This document shows, piece by piece, positions 52,068 to 61,397 of a stretch of 64,000 nt of DNA. Origin of the DNA: Oscillospiraceae bacterium. Its GTDB lineage: Bacteria > Bacillota > Clostridia > Oscillospirales > Acutalibacteraceae. A program made the position numbers and the translations under genes. Each line of letters begins with the position of its first letter. The stretch's first letter is position 1. The stretch lies in assembly GCA_031280825.1 (NCBI GenBank), contig JAITGE010000012.1:1-64000 (forward strand), written 5' to 3'. The notes under the pieces are model-generated. The model was not told the origin of the DNA and made no database searches. It worked only from the letters and a program-made list of their open reading frames with translations.

Positions 52068-53183
52068 CTATAGTAAGGCTTCGATTTCCCGCATCCGCGC
52101 ATCCATACTGAATTGGTTGCCGCGCCGCACCGCGCCTTCGCGCAGGGCTTCCCGCTTCCCCGGGTCGCTTAACAAGCTGCGCAGCGCATACAAAAGCGCT
52201 TCCTCGCCCGGCTTGCAGAGCACCCCGCAGTCTTCGCCGCCCAACACCTCACGCATACCCGCGCAATCCGTCGCACAAACAGGAACACCCAACACCAGCG
52301 CCTCCGCCGCCGCCGTGCTGAAGCCCTCCGCACGGGACGCCGAAACGTACAAATCCGCCCCCCGCAGCGCCGGATACGGATTTTCACAAAATCCGCACAA
52401 ACGCACACAAGCATCCAAGTGATGTTCGCAAATGAGCGATTCCAGCGCAGAACGCTCGTTCCCCTCGCCTAAAATCAAGAGCGAAAACGTGTGGTTCTCC
52501 GCCCGCAATTGCGCGCAGACGCGCAGCAAGCAATCAAAGCCCTTCACCGGCGCCAACCTGCCGGTCGCTATCACGCGAAGAACGTCGCCGCCCGGGTACG
52601 CCATATCCGGCAGCGCCTCTGCCGCGCGGGCACGAATGGCTTGTGCATCAATGGGATTGTATTGCACGACCAAGCCGGGCAAAGAACCGAATTTTTGCGT
52701 GAACGCGCCGCGCACATGCTCCGAAACGCAAAACACACCGTCAAAGCGTTGATACGCGCTGCGGTGGCTGTTCTTCGAACGGTAGCGTGCGTCCGCATGC
52801 GGGTGCGCGATCGGATCAGTGTGCACCCATGCCAAGCGCGTGCGTTTGCGCGGCGCGCCGGAAATAACGCGTGTCGCCAGCCCCTCAACGAATGCAATTT
52901 CCGTGTCAAAACACCCGCGTACAAACAGAAAATGCGCCAAACGCGGCGGCAGCTTCACCAAAGCGTGATAGCGCGCGCGATATAAAAGTCCGCCGACACG
53001 CCCAAACACACTGCGCACGCAAACGCCACTGCGGACGATGGCGTCCCAATATACCCCGCCCGCGCTTACAGATAATACCGTCACATCAAAACGCGCTTTA
53101 TCGATGTGCCTGCAAATATCCGTCAGGATTTTTTCCGCACCGCCGCCGCCCAAGCTCTCCACAAAAAATAAAATTTTGCGCAA
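52068..53183 (-). CDS. Glycosyltransferase family 4
   Basis: 371 residues with the GT-B fold: N-terminal ILFFVESLGGGGAEKILTDICRHI, mid-protein VIATGRLAPVKGFDCLLRV and LLILGEGNERSALESLI, and the donor-site motif YVSASRAEGFSTAAAEALVLGVPV with the E-x7-E signature. It transfers a sugar to an envelope glycan or lipid; donor and acceptor are unknown. The start codon is TTG at 53183, preceded by GAGGTG. It is in tandem with the YfcC-like gene. Confidence 0.85.
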   Translation of the reverse strand: MRKILFFVESLGGGGAEKILTDICRHIDKARFDVTVLSVSAGGVYWDAIVRSGVCVRSVFGRVGGLLYRARYHALVKLPPRLAHFLFVRGCFDTEIAFVEGLATRVISGAPRKRTRLAWVHTDPIAHPHADARYRSKNSHRSAYQRFDGVFCVSEHVRGAFTQKFGSLPGLVVQYNPIDAQAIRARAAEALPDMAYPGGDVLRVIATGRLAPVKGFDCLLRVCAQLRAENHTFSLLILGEGNERSALESLICEHHLDACVRLCGFCENPYPALRGADLYVSASRAEGFSTAAAEALVLGVPVCATDCAGMREVLGGEDCGVLCKPGEEALLYALRSLLSDPGKREALREGAVRRGNQFSMDARMREIEALL

Positions 53184-53220
53184 CGCCTTTTCACCTCAAA
53201 TTCGGGCGTGTCAGCACACC

Positions 53221-54828
53221 CTATTTCATTACGCCAAAATGCATCGGTTCGGTCACAAAAGCAATTTTGCGCAGGGTATTGCTCATCAGCTGCCCGATCA
53301 TCGGGTTCGGCATCATTTCGCCCACAAAGCGGCTGATATACGCCCCCACCCGCGCCGCGCTCGGCGAACTGCGCGGCAGCATCCGCACCAGATCTCCCTT
53401 GAACACGAAGGTCAAACGGCGTTCCGCAACAGATTCCAACGGGCGGATCCAAACGTGCAAGCGCTCGCTGCCCTCCCAGGCCGCGGTGCAAGCGACCGTG
53501 AAGTCAATCCCCCCCAAGAGGATCCTGCACTTGCGCGGCTTACCGTCCATACCGCAAAGCACAGTGTTGCGCTCCTTGCCCTCCGACCAGCTAAATTTGA
53601 GGGTATCCCGCTGAAAACGCAGCCGCGCATGGTTGATATGCCCCGCCTTCTCCGCGCTCATAAAAAATACGGACAGCGGCATCATGCTCACAGGATAACC
53701 GAACAATTGCGGTATCGCCTGCGGCGCTTGGTTGAATTCGATCATCCGCCCCTCAATTTTGCGCTCCAACGCCTTGTTTCGCGGCGTTTGATACAACACC
53801 GGCAGCGGCGGCAGCGTGAGCGCCCTATGTGCGGGCGCGGTTTCCGGCGTTTCGCCTTCCTCCATAAAGATGCCCGGCAAATGACGGGCAAGGCAATCCA
53901 TGGTGCGGTCGGCAAATATTTCGCCGCCGGTTGTGACGACCACCGCTTCCTGCGCAGGGAACACCATCCCCAGCTGCGAAAAAACCCCGTCCGCACGGTA
54001 CGAGCCAGGCTCGTTGTTCATCCAAAAACAGTAGCCGTAGCCGGCGTGGCTGTGTTCGTCTGTTCCGTGACTCTGCGCCTGCTTCCGCGTCGCCAAACCA
54101 ATCCAATCAGCGGGGATCACCTGTTTACCGTCATATACCCCACCCTGCTGGCAGCAAAGCATAAGCTTGGCGAAGGCTTCCGTAGTCAAATACAATCCCC
54201 AACCGCCGCTTTCTACGCCGTTGGAATCACTTTCCCAAAACGGACGCGGGATGCCCAGCGGCGCGAACAAGCGCGGCATGAGATAATCCGTGACACTTTC
54301 GCCACAAACCTTATGCAAAATTGCACAAAGCACATAGCAATTCTCGTTACAGTAGTTCCATCCCTCGCCGGGCGCGTATTGCCACTTTGCCTCGGCAAAA
54401 TCCGCCAGCCAGCGGTTTTTAGATTTATCCGCCATCGGGCTGGGAATTTTGCCCGCCGTCATGCTCAGCAAGTGATGTACCGTCAGCTTTTCCAGGGTTT
54501 CATCCGACGCCGCCCCGCGCAGCTCCGGCAACAGATCCACCGCGCGTGCGTTGACAGTGAGCCGCCCCTCGGCAACCGCAAACCCCACCGCCATTGCCGT
54601 GACAGATTTGCTTACCGAAAACATCACGTGCGGGTGTTGCGGCGCTTAAGGTGCACGAAAATGCTCGAAAGCCACCACGCCGCGCCGCAGCACCATGATC
54701 GAATGCAGCTCCAAGCCCTCCTTGACCGCATCCTCCAGCAGCCGCGCCACGCGGGCGGCGCTGACCCCCGCCATTTCCGGGCTTGCCGCACGGGGCAGGC
54801 TCGCTATTTTTGTGTTCTGCGCTTGCAT
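53221..54828 (-). pseudogene. Beta-lactamase-family serine hydrolase interrupted by one in-frame TAA
   Basis: A gene of 535 codons starting at 54828 (GGAGG 9 bases upstream), with a TAA at codon 61 (54646-54648) in the otherwise unbroken frame. Codons 1-60 give the usual N-terminal part (SIMVLRRGVVAFEHFRAP). After the stop the same frame continues APQHPHVMFSVSK with the catalytic SxxK (Ser71, Lys74), then WNYCNEN as the YxN motif and a C-terminal lipocalin-like region. Relatives usually have Tyr at codon 61 (APYRPDTPH pattern), and TAT or TAC to TAA is a single change. It may be a fresh pseudogene, a strain polymorphism or an assembly error. Confidence 0.8.
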
Positions 54829-54853
54829 AAAGTCGCACCTCCAAAAAATATTT

Positions 54854-54892
54854 AAACAAATGTTTGACATTTAAAAACATTTGTGTTATACT
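54854..54892 (+). promoter_or_regulatory. lexA promoter with overlapping dyad operator
   Basis: TTGACA (54864-54869), 17-base spacer, TATACT (54887-54892). AAACAAATGTTT (54854-54865) fits an AAC-N4-GTT LexA box and overlaps the -35. ACAAATGTTT and its exact complement AAACATTTGT (54875-54884) form a wider dyad covering the spacer. Autoregulation of lexA is typical; the divergent hydrolase gene could share it. Confidence 0.65.
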
Positions 54893-54923
54893 GCTACCAA
54901 CAAAACTCGAAAGGATAAATGCC

Positions 54924-55520
54924 ATGAAAGGTCATACCCTGAACAACACCCAGCAGCGCGTCTATGAATTCCTTGTGGAAAAAACACAGGACGGCGTACC
55001 GCCCTCCGTTCGCGAAATCGGTAACCACGTAGGGTTAAGCTCCACTTCCTCCGTGCAGGCAAATCTCGATGCGCTGGAAAAATACGGTTATATCACACGC
55101 GATCCCATGCACAAACGCTCCATCCGCATTGCCGGGCAAGCGCGGCAAACGATGCAGGTGCCGCTGCTTGGCACCGTCACCGCCGGGATGCCCATCCTCG
55201 CCGTGGAACAAATCGAATGCTATCTGCCCTATAACGGTCCTGTCGCGCGGGATAAATCCCTGTTCGCCCTGCGCGTGAAGGGGGAGAGCATGATTAACGT
55301 TGGAATTTACGACGGCGACATTGTGTTCATCGAAAAAACGCCCCACGCCCGCAACGGCGATATTGTTGTTGCGCTGGTGGAGGAGGAAGCCACTATCAAA
55401 ACCTTCTACAAAGAAAGCGGACACTATCGCCTGCAACCGGAAAATGACTGCATGGATCCGATTTTCTGCGACGAAGTCGTGATTCTCGGCAAGCTCGTTT
55501 CGCTGCTGCGCTATTATTGA
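54924..55520 (+). CDS. lexA: SOS repressor LexA
   Basis: 198 residues with an N-terminal winged helix (PSVREIGNHVGLSSTSSVQANLDALEKYGYI) and the C-terminal S24 peptidase domain: cleavage site Ala87-Gly88 in VTAGMP, catalytic Ser122 in GESM, Lys159 in ATIKTF. Self-cleavage is stimulated by RecA. The ATG at 54924 follows AAAGGA. Its stop overlaps the opposing ligase gene by 7 bases. Confidence 0.97.
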   Translation: MKGHTLNNTQQRVYEFLVEKTQDGVPPSVREIGNHVGLSSTSSVQANLDALEKYGYITRDPMHKRSIRIAGQARQTMQVPLLGTVTAGMPILAVEQIECYLPYNGPVARDKSLFALRVKGESMINVGIYDGDIVFIEKTPHARNGDIVVALVEEEATIKTFYKESGHYRLQPENDCMDPIFCDEVVILGKLVSLLRYY

Positions 55521-56821
55521 CCAAGAAGAGCGATGCATTCCAAAAAGTGCGCCGCCTTTTCCTCGAAATCCTTGTAACGGTTGTAGCTGGCGGCGGCGGG
55601 TGACAGCAGGCAGGTCTTCCCCTGTGCGGTTTTTTCCGCCGCGCTTCGCACGGCTTGCTCCATCGTTTCCACAATAACCACATTTTTATTGTTGCTTCGT
55701 TTTTCAAGCAGCTTTGCGATGCTGTGCCCTGTTTCCGGCATACAAATAAAATTTCGCACCGAAGAAGCCAGCAACTGCACGGCAAAATTCTCGTAGTCCA
55801 GCCCGCGATCCAGCCCGCCAAAAATGAGCGTATCCACATTTTCCAGGGTCGCAATATCCATCATCACACCCTGCGGAATGGTGCAAATGCAATTGTCTAC
55901 CCAAGCAATACCGCCGACACGGCTGACCGTCTCCAACCGGTGCGGAACTCCCTGAAAATCCGTAACCGCGCGGCGAATGCCCTCCTGCGTCGCACCCAAG
56001 CGCAATGCCGCCACCGCCGCAAAAAAAATGTTTTGCTGGTTATGCCGCCCCCGCAAGCGCGCATTCACGCCGCAAAGCGACTGCAAAAATGGATTTTCGC
56101 GCCCCTCGTCCATGCCAACGGGCAGACGTTCACCCTTGCAGTCCGCAAGCTGCGCAAGCGCAACAAGCGGCTGCTCTGCCGTATAAATGAACGCATCCCC
56201 CTGCTTCTGGTGACGGCAAATGTTCGCCTTGGCTGTTGCGTACCCCAAAAAGCCACCGTCATAATGCTCCAGATGCTCTTCATACAGGTTTGTCCAAACC
56301 GCAACCTGCGGCGAGGCGGCTGTGAACTCCAATTGGTGCGAGGAAAGCTCAATTACCGCAATTTTACCCTCCATTGCATCAATTGCATCCAGCACCGGGC
56401 GCCCCATATTTCCCATCAAGCGCGCCGGAATTCCGGATGCCGTCAGCATGTCATAAAGCAGCGTCGCGGTTGTTGTTTTCCCCTTTGAACCTGTCACGCC
56501 CGCCTTTATGCATGGCGCATAGCGCAAAAATAAATCCGTTTGGCAGCTCACCTGTATGCCGGGCGGCAAAGCAACGCCGCGCAGGGAAATTCCCGGCGAT
56601 TTCAACAAAAAATCGCACTGCGTCAAGATCTCCAGATAGCCTTCTCCCGTGAGCAGCCGCACATGCGAATCGTCCACCTGAAGCGGCGCGCTGTCAGCAA
56701 TCAGGAGCATCTTTTCCGGGTACAGCCGCCGCAAAAACGCATAGCTGGAACGCCCCTCTCGCCCAAAGCCCAGCAATCCAACCGTCCTATGCGCCAGCAA
56801 CCCCCGCAATTTCTCCAACAA
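55514..56821 (-). CDS. murD2: UDP-MurNAc-L-alanine--L-glutamate ligase type (MurD2-like)
   Basis: 435 residues of the Mur ligase family: GLLGFGREGRSSYAFL, Walker A GVTGSKGKTTT (about 108-118), ELSSHQLEF, HNQQNIFFAAVAAL and C-terminal LSPAAASYNRYKDFEEKAAHF. Instead of the VNDSKATN of ordinary MurD it reads WVDNCICTIPQGVMMDIATLENVDTLIFGGLDRGLDYENF, the pattern I associate with MurD2, which adds L-Glu. The gene directly follows murL, its known partner. The start is TTG at 56821 inside the murL end. If it is ordinary MurD it would add D-Glu; context favours MurD2. Confidence 0.75.
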   Translation of the reverse strand: MLEKLRGLLAHRTVGLLGFGREGRSSYAFLRRLYPEKMLLIADSAPLQVDDSHVRLLTGEGYLEILTQCDFLLKSPGISLRGVALPPGIQVSCQTDLFLRYAPCIKAGVTGSKGKTTTATLLYDMLTASGIPARLMGNMGRPVLDAIDAMEGKIAVIELSSHQLEFTAASPQVAVWTNLYEEHLEHYDGGFLGYATAKANICRHQKQGDAFIYTAEQPLVALAQLADCKGERLPVGMDEGRENPFLQSLCGVNARLRGRHNQQNIFFAAVAALRLGATQEGIRRAVTDFQGVPHRLETVSRVGGIAWVDNCICTIPQGVMMDIATLENVDTLIFGGLDRGLDYENFAVQLLASSVRNFICMPETGHSIAKLLEKRSNNKNVVIVETMEQAVRSAAEKTAQGKTCLLSPAAASYNRYKDFEEKAAHFLECIALLGQ

Positions 56822-58190
56822 ACGCTTTCATCCTTTCTAGCGCAGTCTCAAATTCCTGCGGCACAGCATGCACCGCGCGAAAATCGCGCAGCAAGCCCGC
56901 GCAGCGTTCCGGTGTAAGTCGGCATTCCGGCGGAGCTGCTTGCAAAAGCGGCGGCGGTGATTCTCCCATCTGCTCAAAACGCAACAGCGTTAAGGTCAGC
57001 GCCGCGCGAGCTTCCTCTACCGTGCCAACACACTCAAAGGGCTTTGTGCACCGCAGCCCCAATAGCCCGCGCAATTCCTCCGCCAGCGAAGGCTTCGCGC
57101 CCAAATCGCTTCCAAAAATCCTCACAAGCTCCTTTTGCGAAAGAAAAGGCGACAGCATAAGCCAGACAAACAGACACTTCGCGCACCTACCGCACCAAGC
57201 ATTTGCTTTGCTGCCCACGTTGCAGCTTCGGAATCCCGCATGAAACTGCGGCAATGCCGCAAAGCGGCAGGCAATTTGCAGCTCGTGAAATGGGCGCAGC
57301 AAGCTAAAATAGCACAGCGGCAACCCAAAGTACTCTCCAATATAACGGTTCATATCCTGCTCAAAAGCGTAGGATTTGGAATACTGATGGTTGACCTCCG
57401 TGCCCGGAACGCTGGCTTCATCCGCACTGGCTTCATTTGAAAGCACAATATTCTCTGCTCCCACCAAATGCGCGCAGTATAGCCCCAAAAACGCGACAAC
57501 CGCTGAAAACGGCGTGTGTCCGTTCCAATAGCCTTCCGTGTTCAGCCGCAAAAGCGCCGGATCAATCGTACGCTTTGCCCGCAGCATCTGCTTCGGCGCA
57601 AAACCTGCCGCCGCAAAGGTCGCACCGCGAGCCGGCTGGTCGTTCACGGCAAAGCCCATGAGCGGCGTACCGGCGGCACGGAGCAATTCCAACGTCACAC
57701 AAGAATCCTTGCCGCCGCCAACCGGTACAAGCGTTCGCACCGCGCCGCTGCGGAATGGCGCACTCTGCTCTGCGGCTGCTTCCGAGAAATCCGAACGCAA
57801 ACACACAAAATCGGCTTCATTCGTTTCGATACCATTACGATAAAAAAATTCACCTAAGCCGCCAAGCCACAACCGCTTCCACCAAGCGACATCCTCCGGC
57901 GCGATTGCACCACAATGCACCAAAACCTCCGGCGGGCAAACACATTTCCAATAACTGATGGCTTCCACCAATCCCAGCGCAAAAGCAATGCGCCGCGCCA
58001 CCACACCGTTCGGGTCGTTCAAGATGTGCAAATTCTCCGTAAAAACAACGGTTTCCGGATGAAATTCGCAAAGGTGATCAATCGCGAAATCCCAGCGCAA
58101 CCGCAGTAAGCCGGGTTCCTGCGCAACACGGAAACCATTGTAGTGAAACACAGGATGCCGATTGCGCCACATCGCAAAACGCCCATCCAT
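56787..58190 (-). CDS. murL: UDP-MurNAc-L-Ala-L-Glu epimerase (MurL-like)
   Basis: 467 residues, matching MurL length. It has a PP-loop-type ATP motif VPVGGGKDSCVTLELL (158-163 core), SNEASADEASVPGTEVNHQYSKSYAFE and a Cys cluster RSCNVGSKANAWCGRCAKCLFVW. In Xanthomonas MurL epimerises the terminal L-Glu of UDP-MurNAc-L-Ala-L-Glu to D-Glu at the cost of ATP. The ATG at 58190 overlaps the folD stop as TGATG, and the gene overlaps murD2 by 35 bases, so ligase and epimerase are made together. Its role is cell-wall precursor synthesis in the cytoplasm. Confidence 0.8.
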   Translation of the reverse strand: MDGRFAMWRNRHPVFHYNGFRVAQEPGLLRLRWDFAIDHLCEFHPETVVFTENLHILNDPNGVVARRIAFALGLVEAISYWKCVCPPEVLVHCGAIAPEDVAWWKRLWLGGLGEFFYRNGIETNEADFVCLRSDFSEAAAEQSAPFRSGAVRTLVPVGGGKDSCVTLELLRAAGTPLMGFAVNDQPARGATFAAAGFAPKQMLRAKRTIDPALLRLNTEGYWNGHTPFSAVVAFLGLYCAHLVGAENIVLSNEASADEASVPGTEVNHQYSKSYAFEQDMNRYIGEYFGLPLCYFSLLRPFHELQIACRFAALPQFHAGFRSCNVGSKANAWCGRCAKCLFVWLMLSPFLSQKELVRIFGSDLGAKPSLAEELRGLLGLRCTKPFECVGTVEEARAALTLTLLRFEQMGESPPPLLQAAPPECRLTPERCAGLLRDFRAVHAVPQEFETALERMKAFVGEIAGVAGA

Positions 58191-59053
58191 CAGGCGTCCC
58201 CCTGCGCAAGCTTTGCCGCTCGCAGCGTATTTTGCATCAGCATGGCAATGGTCATCGGCCCGCAGCCGCCGGGCACGGGCGTAATCCACGCCGCTTTTTC
58301 CGCAACGGTGTCAAAATCCACATCCCCACAAACCTTACCGTCAGACAAACGGTTCACGCCGACATCCACTACCACCGCGCCTTCCTGAACCATATCCGCC
58401 GTAACGAAACGCGGCTTGCCAACCGCTACAATCAGCACGTCCGCGCGGCGTGTGATTTGTGCCAAAGCCTTTGTGCGCGAGTGACAAATCGTCACCGTTG
58501 CGTCTGCCGCCAACGCCAGCAACGCCATTGGCTTGCCAACAATATTGCTGCGCCCCAGCACCACAACTTCTTTGCCCGCCAATGGAATCGCCGCATCGCG
58601 CAGCAATTCCATTACGCCCATGGGCGTGCAGGGCAGAAATTGCGGCATACCTAAGCTGAGTAGCCCCGTGTTATACGGGTGAAAAGCATCCACATCCTTG
58701 CCCGGTGAAATCGCCCGCTGAACAGCGCTTTCATCATAATCATAGCCCTTTGGCAGCGGCATTTGGCAAAGAACCCCATGCACAGAAGCATTCGCGTTCA
58801 GTTCTTCAACACGCGAAAGCAGTGCCGCCTGCCCTGCGTGCACCGGCAGCTTGAATTCCAACGAATGAAAGCCAACCTGCTCGCAAGCACGATGCTTGTT
58901 GCGCACATAAATCTGCGAAGCAGGGTCTTCGCCCACCAAAATCACCGCCAAGGTTGGCTGCGAACCTCCGCTGGCAACAAGCTCTGCGGTTTGCGTCGCA
59001 ACGCTCCCCAAAGCCTTTGCCGAAACCGCTTTCCCGCTCAAAAGATTCGCCAT
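58190..59053 (-). CDS. folD: Methylenetetrahydrofolate dehydrogenase / cyclohydrolase
   Basis: 287 residues. Interconverts methylene-, methenyl- and 10-formyl-THF. Motifs include VGEDPASQIYVRNKHRACEQVGF with the catalytic Tyr and Lys, GVLCQMPLPKG, PCTPMGVMELL, VVLGRSNIVGKPMALL and VTPVPGGCGPMTIAML-like ITPVPGGCGPMTIAML. The ATG at 59053 overlaps the lgt stop as TGATG, with AGAGGGGA upstream. Confidence 0.96.
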   Translation of the reverse strand: MANLLSGKAVSAKALGSVATQTAELVASGGSQPTLAVILVGEDPASQIYVRNKHRACEQVGFHSLEFKLPVHAGQAALLSRVEELNANASVHGVLCQMPLPKGYDYDESAVQRAISPGKDVDAFHPYNTGLLSLGMPQFLPCTPMGVMELLRDAAIPLAGKEVVVLGRSNIVGKPMALLALAADATVTICHSRTKALAQITRRADVLIVAVGKPRFVTADMVQEGAVVVDVGVNRLSDGKVCGDVDFDTVAEKAAWITPVPGGCGPMTIAMLMQNTLRAAKLAQGDA

Positions 59054-60093
59054 CACGCATTCCCCTCTTCGTCATCATCGTAAAGCGATGCGTCACCAAC
59101 CTCCGGTTCCACCTCGTGTGCATCGCTTATGGGTGCGGCTACCACCGGTTGCTCCGCTTTTCCCGTGAAATAATCCACGCCCTCTATGGGCTTCGGATTC
59201 TTTTTATAGCGCAAAAGCAAGAAAACGAGCGCCGCCAAACAAGCCACAGCCAACAGCCCGGAAAGCAATTGCGAAACACGCAGCGCACTTGTGCCGATAT
59301 ACAAGCTATCCAATCGCAAGCCCTCCACAAAGCAACGTTCGGCTCCGTAGAGAATCCCGTAGCAAAGCATCAGCTGCCCACTGAATTTACGCGCCCGCTT
59401 GCATATCAAAAACAGCAATGCAAAACTCAGCAAGCACCAAATTGATTCATAAAGGAAAGTCGGATGAACATACGCCATATCCTGTGGCGTTCCTGCGTGA
59501 ACGTTTTTCACGCCGTGTTCCAAAAAGAACTGTTGCGTGGCTGCGCTGTTAATGTAGTTTGCCGTGGTTTGGCTCCACATGCCCCAAGGCAGGTTGGTGT
59601 TGCGCCCAAACGCCTCCTGGTTAGTGAAATTGCCCCATCGCCCGATGCCCTGCCCAATGAGGAAGCTCATAGCGGCGATGTCCATCAGGTTGAAAAAATT
59701 CAGCTTGCGAATACGGCAAACAATGAATGCGCCCAGCAAACCGCCAATCAATCCGCCGTAGATCGCCAAGCCGCCCTCCCAAATTTTGAATACATCCCAA
59801 AATCGCCCGCGATATTCACTTAAATTGAACAGAACATAATACAGGCGCGCGCCCACAACCCCGCCGACCGTTCCACCAATAAGAACGTCCACCATCTTAT
59901 CCAAATCCATTTTCCATTTGTATGCAATGCGACCGCCGAAGAGAACGGCCAGCAGAAAGCCGAAAGCGATCAGAACGCCGTACCAGCGAATGGTGACGAC
60001 GTTGCCCAGCAACGAAAATTCCAGCGCGACAGGCGAAACGGAAAAGGATTTCCCGTCCAAAGCCTTAAAAAACACTTCTACCTTTTCATTCAT
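59053..60093 (-). CDS. lgt: Prolipoprotein diacylglyceryl transferase
   Basis: 346 residues with seven membrane helices. Transfers diacylglycerol to the lipobox Cys of prolipoproteins. The signature region reads IGQGIGRWGNFTNQEAFG, and YHVHPTFLYES-like YVHPTFLYESIW and a Glu/Arg region (LYGAERCFVEGLRLDS) are present. The C-terminal 60 residues are a charged cytoplasmic tail longer than usual. The ATG overlaps the ymfH stop as ATGA. The PPIase lipoprotein at 44 kb is a probable substrate. Confidence 0.95.
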   Translation of the reverse strand: MNEKVEVFFKALDGKSFSVSPVALEFSLLGNVVTIRWYGVLIAFGFLLAVLFGGRIAYKWKMDLDKMVDVLIGGTVGGVVGARLYYVLFNLSEYRGRFWDVFKIWEGGLAIYGGLIGGLLGAFIVCRIRKLNFFNLMDIAAMSFLIGQGIGRWGNFTNQEAFGRNTNLPWGMWSQTTANYINSAATQQFFLEHGVKNVHAGTPQDMAYVHPTFLYESIWCLLSFALLFLICKRARKFSGQLMLCYGILYGAERCFVEGLRLDSLYIGTSALRVSQLLSGLLAVACLAALVFLLLRYKKNPKPIEGVDYFTGKAEQPVVAAPISDAHEVEPEVGDASLYDDDEEGNA

Positions 60094-61397
60094 ACAGCTT
60101 CGCTCTCCTTTGCTATTTTCAGTGGTTCAGTAATCACAAGCGCGTCATATCCCTCGCGAAACAGCGCCTGCAGCCGCTCGTTCGCGTCCTTCACCGTAAA
60201 GCCGCGCAAAAGCGCCACTCTGTCAAAATACGCGTCGCCATTGAAATAGGCCTGTGTCATGCGCCGCGCCATTTGCTCAATATCATTGCATTGCTTCACC
60301 ATCTGACCGTATTTCTTGCGCCGCGCCTGCTCGAAGGCTTCCGCTTCGATGCCCAATTGTGCCGCTGTCTGCAGCGCCTCGCGCACCAAAGCCGCCGTCC
60401 GCTCCGGTTGCTTGGTTTCCCCGCCCAGCAGACAAGCCGCATAACCGGGTCCGTTGAAATATTCCGCACAAAAACCGGGATTGATCAAGCCCTCGTTCAG
60501 CAACTGCTCATAGAGCGGCGCAGTTTCGCCCAGCAACACATCCAGGCAAAGCTCCGCAAGCAGCGACTGCCGCAGGTTCGGTGCCGCACCGCCTGTCCTC
60601 TCCTTCCAACCGAGCAAAAAACGTGGCGCGGCGACCGGCATTTGCAGCGCTGCGCTGCGCTGCGCGGGCGCGGCATCGTCTACCATTGCCGGGCGGCGGG
60701 CAGGCTCGCCCTCAGCGGGCTTGAGCAACCGCAGCACGATCTCCTCCGCCGTGTCCACCGTTACATTGCCTGTCGCAACCAAGATCATATTCGCCGGGTG
60801 ATAAAAACGCCTGTGGCATTCATAGAGCATATCCGCCGTGATTTCAGCGATCGTTTCCGCCGTCCCGGCAATATCGGCGCACACAGGGTGCACGGGGAAA
60901 AGCATCCCCAGCATCTCAAAAAATTCGCGCCAGTTCGGGTCGTCCTGATACATGCGAATTTCCTGCCCGATGATCCCCTGCTCTTTTTCAACCGTCGTTT
61001 GGGTGAAATAGGGCGCTTGCACAAAGCCCAGCAAAATTTCGAGATTCTTCTCAAAATGCTCGGCACAGGAAAATTGATATGCCGTTTTCTCAAAGCTGGT
61101 GAAGGCGTTGGCGCTTGCGCCTGTTTTTGCAAATAGCGCGAAGGCGTCCACCTCGTCGGATTCAAAGAGCTTGTGCTCCAAAAAGTGCGCTGTGCCCTCC
61201 GGAAGCTGCAGCGTTTTGCCGTCCGGATACACAATCGCCGCATCCAGGGAACCGTATTTTGCGGAATAAAGCGCATAAGCAGTGGAATAGCCGGGCTTCG
61301 GGCACACCTGCACCTCCAGCCCACCCGGAAATGTAGCGCGGTAATAGGTTTCTTCCAGCACTTGATCCTGCACAGTTTCCCAAACAATCGCGCTCAT
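60090..61397 (-). CDS. ymfH: M16 peptidase, YmfH-like (active-site intact)
   Basis: 435 residues. The inverted zinc motif HFLEH is in LPEGTAHFLEHKLFE near residue 75, with the distal Glu expected in TTVEKEQGIIGQEI. This is the catalytic member of an M16 pair; in Bacillus YmfF and YmfH are linked to 5-aminopentanol modification of EF-P. The ATG at 61397 follows GGAGGG by 9 bases, and the gene is coupled to ymfF upstream by a 4-base overlap. Confidence 0.85.
   Translation of the reverse strand: MSAIVWETVQDQVLEETYYRATFPGGLEVQVCPKPGYSTAYALYSAKYGSLDAAIVYPDGKTLQLPEGTAHFLEHKLFESDEVDAFALFAKTGASANAFTSFEKTAYQFSCAEHFEKNLEILLGFVQAPYFTQTTVEKEQGIIGQEIRMYQDDPNWREFFEMLGMLFPVHPVCADIAGTAETIAEITADMLYECHRRFYHPANMILVATGNVTVDTAEEIVLRLLKPAEGEPARRPAMVDDAAPAQRSAALQMPVAAPRFLLGWKERTGGAAPNLRQSLLAELCLDVLLGETAPLYEQLLNEGLINPGFCAEYFNGPGYAACLLGGETKQPERTAALVREALQTAAQLGIEAEAFEQARRKKYGQMVKQCNDIEQMARRMTQAYFNGDAYFDRVALLRGFTVKDANERLQALFREGYDALVITEPLKIAKESEAV

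Noticed and set aside
53038-54855. A 605-codon open frame on the plus strand over the serine hydrolase and glycosyltransferase region
   Set aside because: Arg/His/Pro-rich translation without domains, explained by codon bias of the minus-strand genes.
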